In this document: positions 23,747 through 29,159 of the stretch, one piece after another | Layout of the letters: each line of letters begins with the position of its first letter | How positions within the stretch are numbered: position 1 is the first letter of the stretch | Origin: Myxococcales bacterium | Lineage (GTDB): Bacteria > Myxococcota > Myxococcia > Myxococcales > Myxococcaceae | Assembly (NCBI GenBank): GCA_003153055.1 | Contig: PMBV01000153.1 | Coordinates: forward strand, 1-29,159 | DNA length: 29,159 nucleotides | Reading direction: 5' to 3' | Program-made: the position numbers and the translations under genes | Notes under the pieces: generated by a model | What the model saw: only the letters and a program-made list of their open reading frames with translations | Told to the model about the DNA's origin: nothing | The model's database searches: none

Positions 23747-24697
23747 ATGGACCCACTGCTCTACACGCCCAGAGAGACCGCCGAGCTGCTGGGAGTCAGC
23801 GCCAAGGCGCTCTCGGCCTCGTTGGCGAAGCCCGAGTACACCCCCGATGACGTGTGGGAGCTCCGGGGCAAGCTGAGCCTCGCGCCGCCCACGGTCGGTC
23901 CGCGGAAGCAGCTCTTCCTCAACTTCAAGGGCGGCACGGGCAAGACGTCGCTGTCCACCAGCTACGCCTGGCGCATGGCCGAGCTGGGCTACGGGGTGTT
24001 GCTGGTAGACCTCGACTCCCAGGGCCACGCGACCAAGTGCCTCGGCTTCGAGGGCGAAGACTTCCCCCACACGCTGCTCGACGTGCTGGTGAAGAAGAAG
24101 GCCATCTCGGAGGTCATTCACAAGTCGCCCCTGCCCAACCTCGACTTCATCCCCTCCAACCTCTCGATGTCGACGATGGACCTGGCGCTGATGCCGATGG
24201 CCGGCCGGGAGTTCAAGCTCAAGAACGCCCTCAAGGAGGTCGAGGGCCACTACGACTTCATCATCTTCGACGCGCCCCCGTCGTTCGGGCTGCTCAACCT
24301 GAACGCCTTGATGGCCGCCGATGACCTGCTGGTGCCGGTGCTGGCCGACTTCCTGTCGTTCCACGGCCTCAAGCTGCTCTTCGAGACGGTGCAGTCGCTC
24401 GAGACCGACCTCGGCCACGTGCTCGACCACGTCTTCATCGTCGTCAACAGCTTCAACGCCACCTTCAAGCTGTCCAAGGAAGCGCTGGAGGCGCTCCGGG
24501 AGCACTACGCCGAGTACCTGCTGCCGAAGGTGGTGCGCCAGTGCACCCGCTTTGCCCAGGCCTCGAGCGAAGGCATGCCCATCTTCCGGTTCGACCGCGA
24601 TTCCAAGGGCGCAGCGGACCTCACGGCCCTCGTTGACGAGGTGCTGGGGAGGCTCACCGCCGAGGCTGAGGCCAAGGCGAAGGTGAAGACCGCATGA
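23747..24697 (+). CDS. pomZ: PomZ-like ParA/MinD-family ATPase
   Basis: The 316-residue protein begins with a 50-residue leader containing a helix-turn-helix-like segment (YTPRETAELLGVSAKALSAS). The deviant Walker A KGGTGKT is at 61-67 with signature Lys61 and Lys66, VDLDSQGHATK (88-97) contains Asp90, and Walker B is FIIFDAPPSFG (171-181). From memory, Lys66 and Asp90 have the same numbers as residues mutated in M. xanthus PomZ studies, and residue 268, a DNA-binding Lys there, is Arg here. PomZ dimerises with ATP, binds the nucleoid non-specifically and is stimulated to hydrolyse ATP by PomX and PomY, which moves the cluster to midcell. The gene sits between pomY (11-base gap) and pomX (34-base gap), so the three form an operon. 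Confidence 0.93.
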   Translation: MDPLLYTPRETAELLGVSAKALSASLAKPEYTPDDVWELRGKLSLAPPTVGPRKQLFLNFKGGTGKTSLSTSYAWRMAELGYGVLLVDLDSQGHATKCLGFEGEDFPHTLLDVLVKKKAISEVIHKSPLPNLDFIPSNLSMSTMDLALMPMAGREFKLKNALKEVEGHYDFIIFDAPPSFGLLNLNALMAADDLLVPVLADFLSFHGLKLLFETVQSLETDLGHVLDHVFIVVNSFNATFKLSKEALEALREHYAEYLLPKVVRQCTRFAQASSEGMPIFRFDRDSKGAADLTALVDEVLGRLTAEAEAKAKVKTA

Positions 24698-24731
24698 GAA
24701 CCGACCCTTTCGAGCCCTCGAGGGAAATGCC

Positions 24732-25850
24732 ATGAAGAAGGCGTTCGATGCCAACGTCTCACGATCTCGACCGCGGCTGCGCTTGGGCTCGTCCACGACC
24801 GAGCTGAGCTCCGATGCCCAGGCCACGGCCGACGTCGAGGCCATCGCCGCGCAGGTCGCTCGCGAGGAGCTGCAGCCCAGCCCCGCCGGTGAGCTCTCGG
24901 CTGCCGTGAAGGCCCGAGCCGCGGCCCACGCGACCCGAGCGACGGCGGAGCAACTGATTCACGACGCGCTCGCCGACGAGCCCCCGCGCCCGAGCGCTTC
25001 CGCCGAGGCCACTGGAGTCGAGTCAGTGCCGCGAGCGCGGGGCGAGTGGGCCACCGTGCGCGGCCCCGAGGTCGCCGACCCTTCGTTCCGCCCCATGGCG
25101 AGACGGGAAGAAGCTCCCGAGCCGATGAGCCCCGTCGCCCAGGTTGACCCACCTGAAGAGCTCGTCGAGGTCCAGACCGCCCCGCCGCCAGCGGAGGACC
25201 AAACCGCTCGCCGCGACCGGCTGAAGAGTCGGCTGCGCGCGGTGCGAGAGAACCCCCGACCCGAGCCCCTGCCCGACACCGTGGCCGAGGCCGGCGCTCG
25301 CGCGGTGGAGCGCATCTCGCTGTTGCAGTCCGAGCTGACCAAGGCCCGCGAGCTGAACCTCGCGCTCACCCAGGACCTCGAGGCCACTCGCCGGCAGGCC
25401 GAGCGCGCCACGGAAGAGGCTCGATTGCGAATGGACGAGGCCAAGCGGCTGGCGCTCGAGATGGAGACCAGAGCCGCGCTCCTCACCGAGTTGGAGCAGG
25501 AGCTCGAGGCGCTGGAGGCCGAGCGAAACGAAGCCCTCATCGCGGTGCAAGACAGCCGGCAGCGCGGCGAGGAGCGGGAGCACGAGAAGGCCCAGCTCGA
25601 GCAGGCGCTGAGCGCCAAGGATAAGGAGGTCGAGGAGTGCCTGGCCGAGGAAGAGCGCCTGGCCTCGGAGCTCGAGTCGACCCGGCAGACCGCGGCGACG
25701 CTGCGACGCTCCGCTGACGTCCTCACCCAGGAGCGGGACACGCTGGCACGCCAGGTGGCGGATTTGACGCGGGAGCGGGCTGAGCTGCTCGAGGCGCGCA
25801 AGGCCCTTGAGGCGGTACACCGGGCGCTGTCCTCCGCGTCGATGCGCTGA
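24732..25850 (+). CDS. pomX: PomX-like protein: ATPase-activating peptide plus coiled coil
   Basis: The 372-residue protein starts MKKAFDANVSRSRPRLRLGS after GAGGG. The conserved basic N-terminal peptide of M. xanthus PomX (about 22 residues, with Lys13 and Arg15 needed to activate PomZ) is recognisable here, with Arg13 and Arg15. Residues about 80-180 are Pro/Glu-rich and probably disordered. Residues about 185-370 form a long coiled coil (AVERISLLQSELTKARELNL, LLTELEQELEALEAERNE, LAEEERLASELESTRQT). PomX self-assembles into filaments and scaffolds PomY and PomZ. Length (about 400 in M. xanthus by memory) and architecture fit. It is the last gene of the pom cluster. After it follows 1.3 kb of repeat-rich DNA. 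Confidence 0.92.
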   Translation: MKKAFDANVSRSRPRLRLGSSTTELSSDAQATADVEAIAAQVAREELQPSPAGELSAAVKARAAAHATRATAEQLIHDALADEPPRPSASAEATGVESVPRARGEWATVRGPEVADPSFRPMARREEAPEPMSPVAQVDPPEELVEVQTAPPPAEDQTARRDRLKSRLRAVRENPRPEPLPDTVAEAGARAVERISLLQSELTKARELNLALTQDLEATRRQAERATEEARLRMDEAKRLALEMETRAALLTELEQELEALEAERNEALIAVQDSRQRGEEREHEKAQLEQALSAKDKEVEECLAEEERLASELESTRQTAATLRRSADVLTQERDTLARQVADLTRERAELLEARKALEAVHRALSSASMR

Positions 25851-26016
25851 GTCAGCGGTGGCGGGAATCGTGCGACCTGGGCCTCGGGCGGAGTTCCTCG
25901 AGGCGTGCGTCGGGCCCAACTCCGCTCCCTGGCGGTGCTGTCGAGAGAAAGAGCATCGCCCAATGTGCGAATAACTCGGGCATCGAGAATCTGGGCAGTC
26001 TCATGTCTGAGGTGTC

Positions 26017-26200
26017 GCGTTCTCCGAACGGGCAGGATGGTGCGTGCATGCCTTGAGGAACGAGGGGTGCGCCGCGGCCCACCCACCGAGGCGGTGTGGC
26101 CAGCCCCTCGACCCGAGGCCGAAGTGAGCACACGTGAGGGGCCACGAGCCCGGCCCCGGGCGGGCGGGGGTGACGGCCAAATGGAAGAGCAGCTTCCATT
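26017..26200 (-). repeat. Dispersed intergenic repeat, copy A
   Basis: Read on the minus strand this block runs from a hairpin (AATGGAAG-AGCAG-CTTCCATT at 26180-26200) through CCTCACGTGTGCTCAC, a segment ending CTGGCCACACCGCCTCGG, to CCTCAAGGCATGCACGCACC and TCCTGCCCG. The same order of elements appears in copy B on the other strand. Confidence 0.75.
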
Positions 26201-26308
26201 CGTGACACGCTCGGAGCGCAGCGTCGGTCGGAAAGTCCCACCATGGGCCATGCAGGGCATGCGCGAGGGGGAACTGCACCTGATGCAGTGGGCACCGGGC
26301 CCCTCGCA

Positions 26309-26359
26309 CCTCAAGGCATGCTCGCACCGTCCTGCCCGCTCGGAGAAAGTGGCGACCTC
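26309..26359 (+). repeat. Dispersed intergenic repeat, partial copy C
   Basis: CCTCAAGGCATGCTCGCACC is followed by GTCCTGCCCGCTCGGAGAAA, matching the distal end of copy A (inverted) with few changes. Only this end of the element is present. Confidence 0.7.
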
Positions 26360-26560
26360 TCATAGACCATGGAACACGACCAGAGGGTGGTGAGGGGTGG
26401 CCCCTTCTTCGGGGTGACAACCAGGTTGTCGGTCTCATTCTGGCCCCTCGCCGAGGTCGACTCCTTCGAGATCAGACAGAGGACCCGGCACTCACCGTCG
26501 CTTGATTGCCCACTCGCCCCCCCCTCGCGCTCGAGGCGTGTCATGCCGCCGCCTCTCCGC

Positions 26561-26842
26561 GATGGAAGCTGCTCTTCCATTTGGCCCTCACCCCTGCGAG
26601 CCAGGGACCTCGCGTCGAGGTTGTGCCGGTGGCGATGCGCGGGAGGATGGCTCGAGGCAGGGGTCGGGGAGGGTCGGAGGCCCTGGGCGGGCACCACCAG
26701 CCCTCGTCCGGTCTGGGTGCATGGGCGGGTGTCCCTCACGTGTGCTCACCGAGGTCTTGGGTCGAGGCGCTGGCCAGACCGCCTCGGTCGGTGGGCCCCG
26801 GCTCGACCCCCGCCCTCAAGGCATGCTCGCACCGGCCCAGCG
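26561..26842 (+). repeat. Dispersed intergenic repeat, copy B (with insertion)
   Basis: The hairpin ATGGAAG-CTGCT-CTTCCAT (26562-26580) begins the copy, then TTGGCCCTCACCCC, about 130 bases without a counterpart in copy A, CCTCACGTGTGCTCACC (26733-26749), CTGGCCAGACCGCCTCGGTC, and CCTCAAGGCATGCTCGCACC (26814-26833). It is inverted relative to copy A. Confidence 0.75.
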
Positions 26843-27030
26843 AGCCAGCTCCAGGTCCTTAGAGCGGACTTTGGGATACTCGCCGTCCCTTGATTCGGTA
26901 GAGCCCGACAGGTGCGATGAGGGCGGCTCTTGAACGACTGGACAGCGGCCCGGCGGCCCCTCGGTCCACCGCGTTTCGGCAACGGCCCAGCGAGCGGGTC
27001 CCAGCTTCTCGGAGCGGAGCTTCGGTCGGG
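26833..27030 (+). repeat. Diverged direct repeat pair, 150 bp apart
   Basis: CGGCCCAGCGAGC occurs at 26833-26845 and 26983-26995. Both are followed by diverged but similar sequence containing GAGCGGA. Similar GAGCGCAGC and TCGGTCGG text also occurs near 26213-26230. Confidence 0.5.
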
Positions 27031-27192
27031 CGCTGCACCGAGTTCCGCGGCAGCATCTGCGCTGGAATCGAACGGCCGGGACCTCGCGAGCCGTCCGCTT
27101 GACCCGCTTCGACGCCCGCTGACCTCCATCCGGGCTGCCGAGCAAGAAGCTCCCCCCTCACTGCGAACCAATCCGCGGAAGTGCCGTCGAAC

Positions 27193-28575
27193 ATGATTCC
27201 ACCGCTTTCGACCCGGAGCGCGCTCCTCACCGTCGCCTTCCTGTTCGCCGCTTCGTGCGAGGGCGTCCCACCGGAACCCGGAGCCGACGGCGGGGCTCCT
27301 CCAGCGGGCCTCGACGCTGGTCACGGCCAAGGTGCCGATGGCGGCCTCGGTCTCGACGGCGGTCTCGGTGTCGACGGCGGTCTCGGTGTCGATGGCGGCC
27401 TCGGTGTCGACGGGGGCAGCGTCGATGGTGGCGGCATCGATGGAGGTGCCATCGATGGCGGCGGCGCGTGGCCTTTGCCGCCGCTCCCGTTCCACACGCA
27501 AGGCCGGTGGGTGATGGACGCCAGCGGCAAGCGCTTCAAGTTCGCGAGCGTGAACTGGTATGGCGGTGAGTCGCCTGACTTCGTGGTGGCGGGGCTCGAC
27601 ACTCAGCCCTTGACCAAGCTCGCCGGGCTCATTCGCCAGGAGGGCTTCAACTCGGTTCGGCTCCCCTTCTCCAATGAGTTGGTGGAGAAGAACCCGCGCG
27701 TCGCCGAAGCCCGGCTCTCGGCGAATCCGCAGCTCGTCGGGCTCACCGCGCTCGAGGTCTTCGACCGCGTCATCGAAGCCCTCGCGGCCCAGGGCTTGGT
27801 GGTGATTCTCGATGACCACGTGAGCCGAGCCGACTGGTGCTGCAGCGATACCGACGGAAATGGGCTCTGGTACAGCGCCGACTACCCGGAATCCGCCTGG
27901 CTGGCCGACTGGCGAACCATGGTGGCGCGCTACCGAAGCCAGAAAGCAGTGGTCGCCGCCGAGCTGCGAAACGAGCTGCGCGCGGCCAACGGGGTGACTC
28001 CGGTCTGGGGAGGGAACAACTCGGCACGGGACTGGCGCGCCGCGGCGCTGCGCGGAGGAAACGCGGTGCTGGCCGAGAATCCAGCACTCCTGGTGATGGT
28101 CGGTGGGCTCACCTATTCGACGGACTTCTCCGGGGCCTCCTCGCAGCCCATCTCGCTCGACGTGGCCAACCGTCTGGTCTGGGCTCCACATGACTACGCG
28201 TGGTTTCACAGCGCCCAAGACTACAGCTCAGTCAAGACAGCCACGGGCAACCGCTGGGGCTTCTTGCTGGTGCAGGACAAAGCATACACCGCGCCGGTGT
28301 GGGTGAGCGAATTCGGCACCTGTAATACAGCCGAGGATTGCGTGACCTCGACCAGCGGGCAGGGGTTGTGGTTCCAGTCATTCCTCCACGTGCTCGACGA
28401 CGCCGACGTCGATTGGAGCTACTGGGCGTTCAACGGCACCGAGTCGACGGGGGCCTCCCGCACTCTCGGGTCACCTGAGACGTATGGGATATTGAATACG
28501 CGATGGGACGCTCCGGCGCTGAGCTCGCTGCTCGAGGCCCTGAAGGCACACCAGGGCATCGTTCAGACCCCCTGA
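27193..28575 (+). CDS. GH5-like glycoside hydrolase lipoprotein on Asp-Gly-Gly linker
   Basis: From ATG 27193 (GTG 27181 is also possible) the product is 460 residues. The signal MIPPLSTRSALLTVAFLFAAS ends before Cys22, so it is probably a lipoprotein. A repetitive linker of VDGG/LDGG units follows. The catalytic region has the GH5 (cellulase superfamily) features: FASVNWYGGES, FNSVRLPFSNELV, VVILDDHVSRADWC, ELRNELR with acid/base Glu261, APHDYAWFHS and WVSEFGT with nucleophile Glu373, then WSYWAFNGTE. These enzymes cleave beta-1,4-linked glycans such as cellulose or mannan. The exact substrate cannot be told, and the Arg-Asn-Glu-Leu form of the acid/base motif is typical of some GH5 subfamilies. 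A hairpin follows the stop. Confidence 0.92.
   Translation: MIPPLSTRSALLTVAFLFAASCEGVPPEPGADGGAPPAGLDAGHGQGADGGLGLDGGLGVDGGLGVDGGLGVDGGSVDGGGIDGGAIDGGGAWPLPPLPFHTQGRWVMDASGKRFKFASVNWYGGESPDFVVAGLDTQPLTKLAGLIRQEGFNSVRLPFSNELVEKNPRVAEARLSANPQLVGLTALEVFDRVIEALAAQGLVVILDDHVSRADWCCSDTDGNGLWYSADYPESAWLADWRTMVARYRSQKAVVAAELRNELRAANGVTPVWGGNNSARDWRAAALRGGNAVLAENPALLVMVGGLTYSTDFSGASSQPISLDVANRLVWAPHDYAWFHSAQDYSSVKTATGNRWGFLLVQDKAYTAPVWVSEFGTCNTAEDCVTSTSGQGLWFQSFLHVLDDADVDWSYWAFNGTESTGASRTLGSPETYGILNTRWDAPALSSLLEALKAHQGIVQTP
27330..27475. repeat. Coding short repeat for Asp-Gly-Gly linker
   Basis: An 18-base unit of the type GGCGGTCTCGGTGTCGAC is repeated around 27355-27410 and decays into related VDGG and IDGG codons. 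It encodes the flexible linker between the lipid anchor and the hydrolase domain. Confidence 0.9.
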
Positions 28576-28576
28576 G

Positions 28577-28610
28577 TGGCGCCCCTGCGCCAGCGATTCG
28601 TTCCTTTTTT
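28577..28610 (+). terminator. Probable intrinsic terminator after GH5 gene
   Basis: TGGCGC (28577-28582) pairs with GCGCCA (28587-28592) around CCCT, immediately after the stop codon. A CCTTTTTT run follows after ten bases. The T-run is not adjacent to the stem, so strength is uncertain. Confidence 0.5.
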
Positions 28611-28708
28611 CGAAGCCTTCGTGAATGTGCGCACCTTGTGTGCGTCGAAGCTCGAAGCAACGAGGGACGAGGAGTTTCGCTGGTACTTGGTGGATAGGAG
28701 AATGCTTC

Positions 28709-29159
28709 GTGAATTTGCGTGAAGGTCTTGTGAGGCTGTTTCAGGTGGCACTCATCGGCTCAATGGTCTCCTGCGGGGGAGAGGAGCCGACCATCGCCAG
28801 CTTCGTGGCTGCCGAGTCGTCAGTCGCCCCGAACAGCAGTACGACGCTTACGCCTGTATTCTCTGGTGGAACGGGGAGGATCGACCACGGAATCGGCACC
28901 GTCACCAGCGGCACGGCCGTCGCCACCGGCAGTCTGGCCGCGGACGCCGAGTTCACTCTTACCGTCACGAATGCGAATGGCAAGTCAGCCAGCAAGACCA
29001 TCGTCATTGCCGTGCACGGCGCGACGGAAGAGCCCACTATCGCCAGCTTCGTGGCTGCCGCGTCGTCCGTGGACCTCGACAGCGGTACGACGCTGACCGC
29101 TGTCTTCTCTGGTGGAACGGGGAGAATCGACCCCGGAATCGGCACCGTCACCAGCGGCA
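28709..29159 (+). CDS. Lipoprotein with 82-residue repeated beta domains, C-terminus beyond window edge
   Basis: A GTG at 28709 has GGAG eight bases upstream and opens a frame without a stop to the window edge (at least 150 residues). An ATG at 28702 is out of frame and ends after six codons. The signal VNLREGLVRLFQVALIGSMV ends before Ser-Cys, a plausible lipobox. The mature part starts GGEEPTIASFVAAESSVAPN and has a repeat EEPTIASFVAA with TLTAVFSGGTGRID, spaced exactly 246 bases (28781 and 29027), or 82 residues. This looks like bacterial Ig-like or related beta-sandwich domains used in surface proteins. Myxobacterial proteins of this kind often continue into RCC1 or Kelch-type domains, which cannot be seen here. 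Function unknown. Codons include more A/T-ending triplets than its neighbours. Confidence 0.8.
   Translation, partial: MNLREGLVRLFQVALIGSMVSCGGEEPTIASFVAAESSVAPNSSTTLTPVFSGGTGRIDHGIGTVTSGTAVATGSLAADAEFTLTVTNANGKSASKTIVIAVHGATEEPTIASFVAAASSVDLDSGTTLTAVFSGGTGRIDPGIGTVTSG

Larger units (their letters stand above)
25851..27192. other. Repeat-rich intergenic region without convincing genes
   Basis: About 1.3 kb between pomX and the glycoside hydrolase. Open frames of 100-180 codons exist on both strands, but their translations are Arg/Pro/Trp-rich and mutually overlapping, and the similar peptides they share (for example ending RACLE) come from the DNA repeats described separately. A near-perfect palindrome GACAACC-A-GGTTGTC is at 26416-26430. 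I see no RNA gene. Confidence 0.7.

Noticed and set aside
22652..24844. Minus-strand frame of 730 codons across pomY and pomZ
   Set aside because: It lies opposite the well-supported pom genes and has no recognisable domain.
26180..26200. Hairpin ATGGAAG/CTTCCAT as an intrinsic terminator
   Set aside because: No T-run follows in either direction and the hairpin is shared by inverted copies, so a repeat element explains it better.
26746..28218. Long minus-strand frame of 490 codons opposite the glycoside hydrolase gene
   Set aside because: It overlaps the GH5 gene, which has recognised catalytic motifs, a signal and a linker. The reverse frame is an artefact of high GC with strong third-position bias.
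28741..29151. Minus-strand frame of 136 codons at the right edge
   Set aside because: The plus-strand frame has a ribosome-binding site, lipobox and repeated beta-domain sequence; the reverse frame only mirrors it.

Overview
The window is GC-rich, densely coded DNA whose features point to a myxobacterium, most likely of the Cystobacterineae branch of Myxococcota. The evidence is a pomY-pomZ-pomX cell-division cluster, a lipoprotein built from the cysteine-rich repeats typical of myxobacteria joined to a fibro-slime domain, many lipoproteins with short signal peptides, Asp-Gly-Gly linkers, and a strong G/C bias at third codon positions. No tRNA, rRNA, CRISPR array, transposase or phage gene was recognised.

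Layout. Positions 1-2901 (minus) hold two overlapping genes for exported proteins, a DUF3142 lipoprotein followed by a large helical-repeat protein that runs off the left edge. At 3171-5612 a SpeE-like aminopropyltransferase/methyltransferase-fold gene converges on a Tat-exported amidase. At 5682-9731 (minus) are three envelope genes: a cysteine-rich/fibro-slime lipoprotein, a four-BON-domain periplasmic protein and a secreted protein with a 26-residue tandem repeat. At 10067-12129 (minus) are two medium-chain oxidoreductases, a zinc alcohol dehydrogenase and a zinc-free quinone reductase type. Facing them at 12358-14341 (plus) is a tight regulator set, XRE-cupin, GNAT acetyltransferase and PaaX-like. 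A perfect inverted repeat lies between the two divergent groups.

At 14535-16164 (minus) is a three-lipoprotein operon: a Cys-rich protein, a DUF4398 protein and a DUF4398-OmpA protein. At 16454-18338 (plus) are a PadR regulator, an overlapping membrane partner and a CPBP-family membrane protease. At 18357-21599 are an alpha/beta hydrolase, a probable small secreted protein, a GT1-type glycosyltransferase and a membrane protein of unknown function.

At 21816-25850 (plus) is the most informative locus, the three-gene Pom system. PomZ is a ParA/MinD-type ATPase. PomX is a coiled-coil protein whose basic N-terminal peptide activates PomZ in Myxococcus xanthus. PomY combines a coiled coil, HEAT repeats and a disordered tail. 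In M. xanthus these proteins form a cluster that moves over the nucleoid to midcell and promotes FtsZ-ring assembly there. The system is described already, but this version has its own features: Arg instead of Lys at PomX position 13, a 22-residue repeat in the PomY tail, and a leader hairpin.

Between pomX and the next gene lies about 1.3 kb without a convincing gene. It holds inverted and direct copies of a diverged repeat family with a conserved short hairpin. The window ends with a family-5 glycoside hydrolase lipoprotein on an Asp-Gly-Gly linker and the start of a lipoprotein made of 82-residue repeats that runs off the right edge. I found no clearly new multi-gene system. The best leads for undescribed biology are the intergenic repeat family, the DUF3142/helical-repeat pair, and the operator-like sites at the XRE and PadR genes.
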